50,075 bases of DNA from Moorella glycerini (GTDB lineage: Bacteria; Bacillota; DSM-521; Neomoorellales; Neomoorellaceae): the NCBI RefSeq assembly GCF_009735625.1, contig NZ_CP046245.1, forward strand, positions 1 through 50,075. The letters run 5' to 3'. Made by a program: the position numbers and the translations under genes. The notes under the pieces were generated by a model. It saw only the letters and a list, made by a program, of their open reading frames with translations. It was not told the origin of the DNA and searched no databases. Every line of letters begins with the position of its first letter. Position 1 is the stretch's first letter. Shown here one piece after another: positions 16,338 through 24,231 of this stretch.

Positions 16338-16425
16338 AAAATAGCAAGCTGGACCACAGCCTTGCCTCCCGGGCAAACAGCCCGCCGCCCGGGAGGCAGG
16401 GCACTAAAAGAGGAGGCAGTAACTA

Positions 16426-16587
16426 ATGCCACAGTACGAAGTCAAGGCGCCGAGCGGGAGAAAACTTATTGTGGAAGCCAAGGATTCCAGCCAGGCGAAA
16501 CGGCTGGCCTGCAAGAAGTGGGGCATCAAGCCGTCAGACTACTGGTGCGGTGTTACATCTCTCAAAGCCAAAAAGGTTAACAGTTAA
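16426..16587 (+). CDS. Small basic protein (53 residues)
   Basis: ATG 16426 lies behind GAGGAGG with good spacing. The product, MPQYEVKAPSGRKLIVEAKD at the front, then SSQAKRLACKKWGIKPSDYW, is a compact basic protein with a likely beta-beta-alpha fold. It sits between ardC and two more small genes with short gaps, in one apparent operon. No family is recognised with confidence. Confidence 0.7.
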   Translation: MPQYEVKAPSGRKLIVEAKDSSQAKRLACKKWGIKPSDYWCGVTSLKAKKVNS

Positions 16588-16601
16588 AGGGGGCGGCTAC
16601 G

Positions 16602-16913
16602 ATGAAGGAAGGAATTTTAAGGCTCAAGCGGGATGCGGGCGGTTACCGGCACTATATCGAAACAGCCGGCGGGGAGCAGGTTGACCTGCACTGCGGCTGC
16701 CGCCTGGCCGTGCAGCTGGCGAAGATGAAATACCTTGACAGGTATAGCGATGAAATACTTTACGAACCGGCAGGATGGCTGCAGGGCCGGTATGAAGCCA
16801 GCTTGTATGACGATAATCCTAAGGCGTATCTCTATTTTTCCGTTTACCCGGGCCAGGAACTGGTATGTGTGTTGCCTGAAGGAATAAAAGCCCGCACCGG
16901 CCCCGGTGCATAG
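16602..16913 (+). CDS. Hypothetical protein (103 residues)
   Basis: Start ATG 16602 has AAAGGGGGCGG upstream, 14 bp after the previous stop. Features: LHCGCRLAVQLAKM (two Cys), RYSDEILYEPAGWLQGRYEAS and a beta-rich end (YLYFSVYPGQELVCVLPEG). Its layout faintly recalls DUF5348-type small proteins of Firmicute plasmids, but the match is not strong enough to name. Probably co-transcribed with ardC and the primase. Confidence 0.7.
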   Translation: MKEGILRLKRDAGGYRHYIETAGGEQVDLHCGCRLAVQLAKMKYLDRYSDEILYEPAGWLQGRYEASLYDDNPKAYLYFSVYPGQELVCVLPEGIKARTGPGA

Positions 16914-16950
16914 CCGGGGCACTTGAAGCCACAGTTAAAGGGGGAGAGGA

Positions 16951-17958
16951 ATGGGAGCGGCCAGGTTAGAGTACGAGGGCTTCAGAAAAGCTTCCCGTCG
17001 GGAGCCATGCCCAATATGCGGGCATCCTGACTGGTGCGGGTTTAACAGTTACCTTTGCAGCTGCATGCGGGTGAGCGAGGGAGCTTTTAAGCATATCACC
17101 CTCAGCAATGGCCAGGTGGCCCACTTGCACCGGCTACAACCAGGAAGGGTCATCCCTGGCAAGGACCGTGAAGACGTTTTTTCACAGGAGGCGCCTTTAG
17201 CGTCGATTGATAACCGGGACCGGGTATACCGTAATTTCTTAAGGCTGCTGGACCTTTATCTCCGCCACCGGCAGGACCTGCTAAGGCGGGGGTTGAGCGA
17301 ATTTGAGATCAAGAGAAACGGTTACAAATCAGTCCCTGATCATGTGCCGCCTTGGTCAATATGCAGGAAGTTAATCCAATGCGGCTTGGATTTAACCGGC
17401 ATCCCGGGGTTCTACCGGGCCAGGAGCAGGCATGGCGGCAGCTACTGGACCTTTAATTCTTCGCCGGCATATTTTATCCCGGTACGGGATGCTAAAGGCC
17501 GCATCCAGGCCTTGCAGCGCCGTATGGATGATACCACGGACGGAAAATACAAGCTGTTTAGCGGCCATACCAGCCAGGGCGGCTGCTCCTGTGGCACCCC
17601 GGCCCATATGGCCAGGCCGGCGGAGATAAAGGACCGGCGGGTATGGATCACCGAAGGACCGCTGAAAGCCGACATTGCCGCTACTTATCTTGGTGCGGTG
17701 GTCATCGGCGCCCAGGGTGCTGCTTCTTGGAAGCCGGTGGTACCAGAGGTGCTGGAGTTAGGGACGGCAGAGGTGGTGATAGCTTACGACCGGGACCAGG
17801 AAACAAACGAGGCGGTTGCCAAGGGTAAAAGGATGCTGGCTGCAGAATTAAAGAAACTGGGCATAACGGTCCGGGAGGCGATATGGAGAGCCAGGTCGAA
17901 AGAGGAAAAAGGGATAGACGACGCCCTGGTAGCCGGCCTAAAGATAAGGGTTGTTTGA
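16951..17958 (+). CDS. Zinc-finger/TOPRIM primase-like protein (DUF3854 type)
   Basis: The N-terminus has CPICGHPDWCGFN and then LCSCMRVSEGA, a primase-style zinc-binding module near residues 20-50. The middle contains FNSSPAYFIPVRDAKGRIQA, the phage/plasmid primase RNA-polymerase-like segment. The TOPRIM core is VWITEGPLKADIAATYL (Glu) and VVIAYDRDQETNEAV (DxD) near residues 230-285. DUF3854 proteins combine these parts in plasmids, phages and conjugative elements. It may prime complementary-strand synthesis after transfer. Start ATG 16951 follows GGGGGAGAGG. Confidence 0.82.
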   Translation: MGAARLEYEGFRKASRREPCPICGHPDWCGFNSYLCSCMRVSEGAFKHITLSNGQVAHLHRLQPGRVIPGKDREDVFSQEAPLASIDNRDRVYRNFLRLLDLYLRHRQDLLRRGLSEFEIKRNGYKSVPDHVPPWSICRKLIQCGLDLTGIPGFYRARSRHGGSYWTFNSSPAYFIPVRDAKGRIQALQRRMDDTTDGKYKLFSGHTSQGGCSCGTPAHMARPAEIKDRRVWITEGPLKADIAATYLGAVVIGAQGAASWKPVVPEVLELGTAEVVIAYDRDQETNEAVAKGKRMLAAELKKLGITVREAIWRARSKEEKGIDDALVAGLKIRVV

Positions 17959-17987
17959 TTGATTTTGGCGATAGCATATGGTACTAT
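17959..17987 (+). promoter_or_regulatory. Predicted sigma-A promoter for the toxin region
   Basis: TTGATT (17959-17964) and TACTAT (17982-17987) with 17 bp spacing. It lies directly upstream of the HEPN relic and the MazF-like pair. Confidence 0.5.
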
Positions 17988-18034
17988 GTTTTTGGAGTGG
18001 AAAAAGCTGTATATAAACCTGGACAGGTGATTAT

Positions 18035-18106
18035 ATGAAAAAGCAAGCCGAAGCATGGTTAAAAATTGCCGCAGAGGATTAGGATTTAGCCGAAAGGAAG
18101 GTGACA
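18035..18106 (+). pseudogene. Relic of a HEPN-domain gene
   Basis: ATG 18035 with GGTGATT upstream encodes MKKQAEAWLKIAAED, a classic HEPN N-terminus, then an in-frame TAG at 18080-18082, after which the frame goes on as DLAERKVTNGE before running into the next gene. The gene was cut down to its first 22-24 codons. An intact MNT/HEPN pair exists at 47953-48655. Confidence 0.6.
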
Positions 18107-18107
18107 A

Positions 18108-18353
18108 ATGGTGAGCGTAGCCAAGGATGAATTATACCGGCTTATAGAAGCCTTGCCAGAGAAAGAAACCCCTGTAGTGAAAAGGTTTTTGGAGTTTTTA
18201 TTAATCCAGTCGAAAAACGAGGACCAGGCGTGGCTGGAAGCCGAACTAGGTGAATTGCCCCCGTATGATTGGGGTCCAGAGGGGCCGCCTAAAGGGAAAC
18301 CGGTACGGTATGAAACAGGGATCGGATTGATTATTGAAGGAGGCAAACAGTAA
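18108..18353 (+). CDS. Probable antitoxin of the MazF-like pair
   Basis: 81 residues: helical N-terminus (AKDELYRLIEALPEKETPVV) followed by FLEFLLIQSKNEDQAWLEAE and an acidic, Pro/Gly-rich tail that could wrap the toxin. The ribosome binding site is GGAAGGTGA. Its stop overlaps the toxin start by one base (TAATG), so the two are translationally coupled, as in most type II toxin-antitoxin pairs. No clear DNA-binding motif, so it resembles the DUF2281 type more than MazE. Confidence 0.65.
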   Translation: MVSVAKDELYRLIEALPEKETPVVKRFLEFLLIQSKNEDQAWLEAELGELPPYDWGPEGPPKGKPVRYETGIGLIIEGGKQ

Positions 18354-18739
18354 TGGCCATTGAGGCTGTAGCAGCAGGAGATATTCTTCTGATTGCCCTT
18401 CCTGTCCATGACCCTAAAGGTCATGAACAGGAAGGAGTAAGGCCTGCTGTTGTTGTCGGTGTACCTCAAGGCCCTGTGCGCTATCCCGTGGTGATTGTGG
18501 TCCCCTTGACAACTAGAAGCGGCCCATGGGCCAAGCAAAACCCTATTCTATACCAGCCTTTACCTTCAGGAGCAGGGGGGATTCCCCAGGCCTCTATAGT
18601 TTTAATTGACCAGGTGCGGGCCGTTGACGTTAGAAGGATAAAGGCATATCTTGGGTCCCTAGAGGAAAAGACATTTGAGCCAATCCGATCTAGCTTGCTT
18701 AAACTCTTCCAGAAAAAGCTTTTTTATGACCAGGGTTAA
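18353..18739 (+). CDS. MazF/PemK-like endoribonuclease toxin
   Basis: Motifs of the PemK/MazF barrel are visible: AAGDILLIALPVHD, the QEGVRPAVVVGV strand with the conserved Arg-Pro, VVPLTTRSGPWA (the TTR/S catalytic region) and QASIVLIDQVRAVDVRRI (core strand with the RLDQIR-like motif). These enzymes cut mRNA at short sequences. Length 128 is normal. It overlaps the antitoxin by one base. On a transferable element the pair probably acts in stability. Confidence 0.85.
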   Translation: MAIEAVAAGDILLIALPVHDPKGHEQEGVRPAVVVGVPQGPVRYPVVIVVPLTTRSGPWAKQNPILYQPLPSGAGGIPQASIVLIDQVRAVDVRRIKAYLGSLEEKTFEPIRSSLLKLFQKKLFYDQG

Positions 18740-18787
18740 GTATTCTTCTGACGACGAGGTACTGTTTATCTATAACCAAACGATCAA

Positions 18788-18817
18788 CCCGGCAATAGAC
18801 CGCCGGGCGTTTTATTT
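18788..18817 (+). terminator. Probable terminator
   Basis: CCCGGC (18788-18793) and GCCGGG (18802-18807) form a stem with an 8-base loop, followed by CGTTTTATTT. It follows the MazF-like gene by about 50 bp. Confidence 0.6.
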
Positions 18818-18842
18818 GTTTGGCCTGGAGCTGTTTGCTTTG

Positions 18843-19010
18843 ACCAGGCACCAAAGGAAGGCTTGCCCACGCAGGCCTTCCTGATTCCAGGAACCAGGCA
18901 AATTTGACGGAAGGAGCGCTACGTTACGGCTGATGCCGGCGCGCTCCTTTTAAAGGCAGGATAAGGCGCGGTGCTCCGCGCGATTCCCAGACGCCAGGCA
19001 GTGCCTGGCG
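18843..19010. other. Candidate origin of transfer (oriT)
   Basis: The 418 bp gap before the RHH and relaxase genes has no gene but a dense set of inverted repeats: AGGAAGGC/GCCTTCCT (18855-18862, 18875-18882), AAGGAGCGC/GCGCTCCTT (18911-18919, 18941-18949), GCGCGG-TGCT-CCGCGC (18966-18981) and CGCCAGGCA-G-TGCCTGGCG (18992-19010). ACCAGGCA is repeated directly at 18843-18850 and 18893-18900, and a variant, GCCAGGCA, at 18993-19000. The arrangement and location are those of oriT regions next to MOB-L relaxase genes. The nick site cannot be read off. The second repeat might also serve as a terminator. Confidence 0.5.
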
Positions 19011-19157
19011 CTTATTAATTTATAAGAGATGCTCAAGGAGGTGCTCATGATGGGTAAGAGATGCCTAAATGACGCCCGGAACGTAAAAAATCTTGAGGGT
19101 ACTTGATGTTTTAGAGCGGCCTTTAAGACTCTTTCAATAAATAGGGGGATAGACAAC

Positions 19158-19526
19158 ATGAAACGCCTAACCGTGAGATTGCCGGAGGATGTGTATAATG
19201 CGCTCGCGTCTTTATCAATCCGCCGAAAGGAGAGCATAGCGGTAACGATACGCAGGCTACTTTCCCAGGCTATATCCGAAGAAGCTGCCGTCGACGGCAA
19301 AGACGTAATCACCGATGCGGTCCGCCGGGCGATGCGGGATGTACTGAAGCCCACCGAAGACCGTCTGGCAAAGCTGGCGAGCAAGGCGGCCAGGATGGCG
19401 GCGACGGCCACATATTTGAACACCCAGGTCATAGGCGACCTGGGCAGGCGAGACGTGCTCCAGATCTACAACGAAGCTAGGAAAAGGGCTGCGGCCTACC
19501 TGCGGGAACAGGATGATGAAGCATGA
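19158..19526 (+). CDS. Ribbon-helix-helix relaxosome accessory protein
   Basis: The N-terminus MKRLTVRLPEDVYNALASL, then SIAVTIRRLLSQAI, is a textbook ribbon-helix-helix DNA-binding domain. The rest (about 50-122) is helical and basic with DRLAKLASKAARMAATATYL. It lies between the hairpin-rich region and the relaxase, whose start overlaps its stop (ATGA). Such proteins bind oriT and help the relaxase nick. They often repress their own operon. Start ATG 19158 has GGGGGAT upstream. Confidence 0.8.
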   Translation: MKRLTVRLPEDVYNALASLSIRRKESIAVTIRRLLSQAISEEAAVDGKDVITDAVRRAMRDVLKPTEDRLAKLASKAARMAATATYLNTQVIGDLGRRDVLQIYNEARKRAAAYLREQDDEA

Positions 19527-21958
19527 GCCACGCGCCTTTCGTAATGAAACTGGCCTTTTATCCTCCAACCAGGCAGAACCAGCAGAGAAATGTTTGCCAC
19601 GTGAGGTACATCGCCACCCGGCCCGGAGCAGACCGCGGCGAACTCGAACCGGAGAAGGAAAACCCCGGCACCGCCGCTGGCCACGTGAAATACGCTGAAG
19701 AACGGCCGGGAAGCCATGGGCTGTTCGGCCCGGAGGAAGGGGTCACGCCGGACCTGAAGGCGACGCAGGAAGAGCTGAGAAGCCACAAAGGCATAGTCTG
19801 GCGGGCGGTCCTTTCACTTCGAGAAGATGATGCCGTCAGGCTGGGCTATACCACCAGAAAGGCCTGGGAGACGATGCTCAGGGCAACGGTAGCGGAAGCG
19901 GCGGCGAAAATGGGAATCCCAGAAAGCAATCTCCGGTGGGTGGCGGCCTTCCATGCCGCTCAGGGCCATCCCCACGTCCATTTGATGTGGTGGGAGAAGA
20001 ATCCTGCCCGGACCAGGGGAATGCTGTCCGAGGGTGAAAAACGAGACTTGCGCCGGGTGTTCGTAAAAGAAATATACGCCGAAGAAAGGTCCAGGCTCTT
20101 AGCAGAGAAGACAGCCATAAGGGATTTACTCCGGGAAACAGCCAGGCAGGACGTTTTACATCTTGCCAGGGAGATAAGGCAGGCCAGGCTGGAGGTCCGG
20201 GCGCTGGCGGGCGGGGAACCGGGGATAGCGCCGGTATTAAACCCGGCCGCAGAACAAGAACTGGCCGGCAGGCTTTCCGGACTGGCCGCAATTATGCCCG
20301 GGCACGGCAGGGCAGCCCTGGCCTATATGCCTGCCGAGGTGAAAGCCCAGGCCAGGGAAATTGCCGATTGGCTACTAAAACAACCGGGGTTTAGCCAATC
20401 CGCCGGGCGCTACCAGGAATTAGCCAGGCAACTCGCCTCCCAGTACACCTTAAAACCCGAAGCTTTGGACGAGGCGGCCCGGAAGGCTTATGAAGATATC
20501 CGCGACCGGGTGGCCCAGGTGGTCTTGAAAGGCGCGGCGCAGGTACAACGATTGGAGCAACAGGTTGAGCCTGCGAGCGAAGTTGCCGGGGAATTGCCTT
20601 CTGAAGAAGGACTATCTGGAGGCAAATATATGCCGGTTATCCCGGAAAAAATCGCCAAAAGGCTATGGCGAACTGCCTGCCGGGCCGTAGACAGGGCCTA
20701 CTTGCAGGTGAAACCGGGAGCAGGGATATTAAAACCCAAATTAGAGAAAGAGTTGGAACAAAGAATAGCAGTTCAACTGCAAGAGTTTGCCAAGGCAATG
20801 CCGGACCCGCAAGGGAAGCCGGCATTTGCTTACCTGCCGGAAGAACTAAAGGAACAGGCAAGATCTATTGCCGCATCGCTTCTTAACCATGAAGAGCTGC
20901 AGGCCAGGTTTAAAGAGCTTGCCGGCGCTAACCCCGAAAAAGCTGGCCGCCTCCTGGAATACATAGCCGACCAGGTGGTGGCTAGGGCTTATGACCTGGT
21001 GCCCAGGGAAGTGCCGGACATAGACATGGTGCTCCATCCCGGCCGGGGGTTAAAGGCTGCCTATCGCTTGATGAACGCCCGGGCAGACTGGGTAAAGGAT
21101 GACAGGGGCGAGGCCTATTGGACGGCAGGAACCATCTACCGGGCTATGGCCCGCCTGGGGGAGGAGGATATGGCCCGCGAGGCGGCAGCAAGGTTCGGCA
21201 AAGAAGCGGGGTTGAGTGAAGGCGATATAGATAGGGTGATTAATAATGAAATCAAGCGCATGGAAGAGTTTGCCCGCAAGTGCGAAGAGCAGGGCGTGCC
21301 TATACCGGGGCATATAAGTAAAAGCGCCTGGCAGCGGCTAACAGAAAACCTGGGGTTGGAAGAACACGAACTCCTCTATCCCTGGTTCGGCATAAAGAGG
21401 ACCGGGCCGGAGGACAAACAAAAACAGGAGTTAAGGGAGCAATTGAACGTCCGCCTGGTAGAAGAGCGCATTACCCCGGCTTTAACTGCCATCAGAGAAG
21501 CCGGCGACAGGCCGGAGAACCCCAGGGAACTGCGCTGGACCCTGGTGACCATGACCTCAACCCTGAAAGCCCTGGGGGTGGATGAAGCCGGCCGGGAAGA
21601 AATACTACGCGGCTGGTGCCGGCGGGCCGGGGTGGAGATAACGGAAGCCCGGCTGCTGGATGTCCTGGACCGGGCAACTATAGGCCAGGATGACCTCTGG
21701 CTGGGCAGGCGGAGCTGGGACAGGTTGATGGCCAACCTGGGCGTGGACGAGGCCCCGCCGTCGCCCTGGGAAATAAATATCCCGCGGCCAATGGTGAGGA
21801 ATACGGGCATAGCCTATGACGTCTGGAAGGCCGCCTGGCGGGCGCTGGAGCGGGAGCGCACCCGGGCCGAAGCCCAGGCGCAGCTTTTGGCGGAAAGGGA
21901 CCTGGAACGCCGCCGGCGGAAGGCCAGGGAAGAAGGAAAGGAGATGGAGAGGTTGTGA
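19523..21958 (+). CDS. mobL: MobL-family conjugative relaxase
   Basis: Relaxases nick oriT, stay covalently bound to the 5' end and lead the strand into the recipient. The N-terminal 200 residues carry the MOB-L pattern: VRYIATRPGADRGEL, AAGHVKYAEERPGSHGLFG, WRAVLSLREDDAVRLGY and the metal-binding HUH motif GHPHVHLMWWEKN near residue 148. The long C-terminal part (about 230-811) is helical and repetitive, with two similar segments containing 'QELAGRLSGLAAIMPGHGRA' and 'EQRIAVQLQEFAKAMPDP'. MobL relaxases are known from Firmicute plasmids and conjugative elements. Start overlaps the RHH gene by 4 bp; the stop overlaps the VirD4 gene by 4 bp. Confidence 0.88.
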   Translation: MSHAPFVMKLAFYPPTRQNQQRNVCHVRYIATRPGADRGELEPEKENPGTAAGHVKYAEERPGSHGLFGPEEGVTPDLKATQEELRSHKGIVWRAVLSLREDDAVRLGYTTRKAWETMLRATVAEAAAKMGIPESNLRWVAAFHAAQGHPHVHLMWWEKNPARTRGMLSEGEKRDLRRVFVKEIYAEERSRLLAEKTAIRDLLRETARQDVLHLAREIRQARLEVRALAGGEPGIAPVLNPAAEQELAGRLSGLAAIMPGHGRAALAYMPAEVKAQAREIADWLLKQPGFSQSAGRYQELARQLASQYTLKPEALDEAARKAYEDIRDRVAQVVLKGAAQVQRLEQQVEPASEVAGELPSEEGLSGGKYMPVIPEKIAKRLWRTACRAVDRAYLQVKPGAGILKPKLEKELEQRIAVQLQEFAKAMPDPQGKPAFAYLPEELKEQARSIAASLLNHEELQARFKELAGANPEKAGRLLEYIADQVVARAYDLVPREVPDIDMVLHPGRGLKAAYRLMNARADWVKDDRGEAYWTAGTIYRAMARLGEEDMAREAAARFGKEAGLSEGDIDRVINNEIKRMEEFARKCEEQGVPIPGHISKSAWQRLTENLGLEEHELLYPWFGIKRTGPEDKQKQELREQLNVRLVEERITPALTAIREAGDRPENPRELRWTLVTMTSTLKALGVDEAGREEILRGWCRRAGVEITEARLLDVLDRATIGQDDLWLGRRSWDRLMANLGVDEAPPSPWEINIPRPMVRNTGIAYDVWKAAWRALERERTRAEAQAQLLAERDLERRRRKAREEGKEMERL

Positions 21959-23796
21959 AAATAAAATTCCGCCATGTCATTTTATTGCTCCTGGTTTTAT
22001 CGGACCTGCTGCTGGCCCCATTAGTGTTAAAGTTGCCCTTATTCATGAAAGCCCACGGTATGAAGCCCGGCCTGGAAGCCTGGAAAAAAGAAACCCTGGC
22101 CCACCCCTTGGCCGGACCGGCAATACTGGTGAAGGATGAAAAGATGCGTAACACCTGGATCTGGCTGCAGCCCGCTTTCGGCGCTGCAGCCCTTTCTATT
22201 CTGTGGCCCGCCTCCAGGCGGAAAAGCAAGGCCAGGGACGATATAGGCGGTCCCGAGGCGGCCGGCCAGGGCCAGCACGGCACGGCCCGGTGGCGGACCC
22301 GGAAGGAGATCGCCAGGACTTTGACCCCCTGGGATCTGACCGGCAAACTGCCGGGAGGCTTCGTGGTAGGGGCGGAAGCCGGGAACAGGTTTACCGCCTG
22401 GCTGGACGCAAGCGATACCCACTGCCTGGTCATCGGGTCCACCCGGAGCGGCAAGTCCCGGCGGATCACCATGCCCACCATCTGGGCCCTGGCCAGGGCC
22501 GGGCAATCCATGCTGGTCACCGACCCCAAAGGCGAGCTTTACGCCATGGCGGCGGGATACCTGCAGCTGCAGGGATACAAAGTGGTGCTAATCGACTTAA
22601 GGGACCCCGGGCGGGGTAACAGGTGGAACCCCCTGGAGCCGGTGATTAAGTCTATGCGGGAGGGGAATATCCCAGCCGCCAGCCAGGCTGCCTGGGACGT
22701 AGGCAACATCATCACCCATCAGCAGCCCCACTACGGCGACGCCATCTGGCCCCAGGCCCAGGAGAGCCTGACGGCGGCTTTAGCCCTGGCGGTGGCGGAC
22801 CAGGCCCCCGAAGGAGCCAAACACCTGGCCAGCGCCTACGCCCTGCTGACGGAACTGGGCAGCGGCGGCGGGGAAAAGCTGGACGAATACTTCCGCCGTT
22901 TCCCCCGGGGCCACCCGGCCCGGGCGGCCTACGGCGTGGCGGCCCTGTCCGAAGACAAGCTCAGGAGCTCTATATTTACAGGGACGGCGGCGCAGCTAAG
23001 GCTTTGGGCCGACCCGGAGGTGGCCTGGCTGACGGCAGCCCAGGACCACGACATAACAATCCTCGGGCTGGAAAAAGCAGCGGTGTTCCTGGTGGTGCCA
23101 GACGAAAGGAGCACCAGGAACGTCCTGGCCACCCTGTACATCAGCCAGGTGTACCAGGCCCTGGTAGATATCGCCCAAAAGCGCGGCGGCAAGCTTCCGG
23201 TCCGGGTTAATTTCCTCCTGGACGAGATAGGGAACCTGCCCCCTGTACCTGATTTTGACCACCGGCTCACGGTCGCGGCCGGGCGGGGGATGCGTTTCCT
23301 TCTGGCCGTCCAGGACCTGGGCCAATTGAAGGACAAATACAAAGAGGCAGCCGGGACCATTGTTGGTAATTGCGCCACCTGGGTTTATTTATCTACCACA
23401 AGAGAAGAAACGGCAAAGACAATCAGCGCCATGACGGGCCAGTACACGGTGCGGACTGAAAGCTACTCCAGCCAAGTGCGGGCCGCCGATTACTCTTCCG
23501 GGACCACGGAAGCCTTAACCGGCAGGCCTTTGCTCCTGCCCGACGAGGTGCGGCGCTGGCCGAAGGGATGGGCTTTAATCCTCCAGGCCCGGGAAAACCC
23601 GGCCCGGCTGCCCCTGCCGGACATCTCGGAGTGGCCCGTAGCCGGCGAGTTAAAGCCGGTTGCTATAGATAAGCCTGATCAGGAGGTGATTGCAGCCCCG
23701 CCGGTGTGGCTGCCCGGGAAGCCGGCGGGGGGCGGCGGAGAAGCCGGAGCAGGGGAGCCCGGGCAGTCGCCGGAACTTTATATGCCTGAAGTGTAA
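21955..23796 (+). CDS. virD4: VirD4-type coupling protein (T4CP)
   Basis: The ATPase that brings the relaxase-DNA complex to the transfer channel. Two N-terminal membrane helices (about 8-27 and 69-85) are followed by the Walker A GSTRSGKSRR near residue 161, the conserved DPKGELY, RWNPLEP, and Walker B VNFLLDEIGNLPP near 418-430. The VirD4/TraG signatures VAAGRGMRFLLAVQDLGQL and NCATWVYLST are also there. A Gly/Pro tail follows (580-613). GTG 21955 overlaps the relaxase stop. Confidence 0.94.
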   Translation: MKIKFRHVILLLLVLSDLLLAPLVLKLPLFMKAHGMKPGLEAWKKETLAHPLAGPAILVKDEKMRNTWIWLQPAFGAAALSILWPASRRKSKARDDIGGPEAAGQGQHGTARWRTRKEIARTLTPWDLTGKLPGGFVVGAEAGNRFTAWLDASDTHCLVIGSTRSGKSRRITMPTIWALARAGQSMLVTDPKGELYAMAAGYLQLQGYKVVLIDLRDPGRGNRWNPLEPVIKSMREGNIPAASQAAWDVGNIITHQQPHYGDAIWPQAQESLTAALALAVADQAPEGAKHLASAYALLTELGSGGGEKLDEYFRRFPRGHPARAAYGVAALSEDKLRSSIFTGTAAQLRLWADPEVAWLTAAQDHDITILGLEKAAVFLVVPDERSTRNVLATLYISQVYQALVDIAQKRGGKLPVRVNFLLDEIGNLPPVPDFDHRLTVAAGRGMRFLLAVQDLGQLKDKYKEAAGTIVGNCATWVYLSTTREETAKTISAMTGQYTVRTESYSSQVRAADYSSGTTEALTGRPLLLPDEVRRWPKGWALILQARENPARLPLPDISEWPVAGELKPVAIDKPDQEVIAAPPVWLPGKPAGGGGEAGAGEPGQSPELYMPEV

Positions 23797-23828
23797 CTTT
23801 AAAATCCTGAAAGGGGAGATAGGAGACC

Positions 23829-24170
23829 ATGTTGCGCAAGATTGCTGCTACCATGAAGAAAGCCAGCCCGTATGTACCCGTTATCCTGTTGGCCTTCGCC
23901 CGGGCCGCCTTCGCCGCCAGCGGCCAGCCCCAGATTGTCACCGGGGCGGTAAACCTCTTGAATGACGCCACTTCCTGGCTATTAGGCATCATCCCGGCCG
24001 GTTCCGGGGCCGCTATCGGCTACCACGCCCTGATGAAGCAGATGTCCGACGGCGATCCGGCCACGGCCGCCCACCACAACCGCGCCATGCGGAACGTCCT
24101 AATCGGCGGAGCCATCGGGGAGAGTGCTGTCGGCATAACTAAGGTCTTTTTAAGCTACTTCGGGGGGTAG
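23829..24170 (+). CDS. VirB2/TrbC-like small pilin-type protein
   Basis: 113 residues with a signal-type N-terminus (VILLAFARAAFAA), then a helix (NLLNDATSWLLGIIPAGSGA), a polar loop (KQMSDGDPATAAHHNR) and a second hydrophobic helix (NVLIGGAIGESAVGI). This two-helix layout after a leader matches VirB2/TrbC subunits of type IV secretion. It is followed by a terminator-like hairpin that may raise its level over the later genes. Start ATG has GGGGAGATAGGAG upstream. Confidence 0.7.
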   Translation: MLRKIAATMKKASPYVPVILLAFARAAFAASGQPQIVTGAVNLLNDATSWLLGIIPAGSGAAIGYHALMKQMSDGDPATAAHHNRAMRNVLIGGAIGESAVGITKVFLSYFGG

Positions 24171-24179
24171 ATTTATAGC

Positions 24180-24214
24180 GCAGGCCCGGCAATACCGGGC
24201 CTGCTCCCTTTTTT
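24180..24214 (+). terminator. Terminator/attenuator behind the pilin gene
   Basis: GCAGGCCCGG (24180-24189) and CCGGGCCTGC (24195-24204) form a perfect 10 bp stem with loop CAATA, followed by TCCCTTTTTT. It lies inside the transfer operon, so partial termination would give more pilin than VirB6/VirB4 messages. Confidence 0.85.
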
Positions 24215-24231
24215 AGGGGGAGGGAAAGAAT

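Noticed and set aside
21678..22529. 283-codon minus-strand frame across the mobL/virD4 junction
   Set aside because: Antisense to two clear genes, Pro/Arg-rich, no ribosome site.
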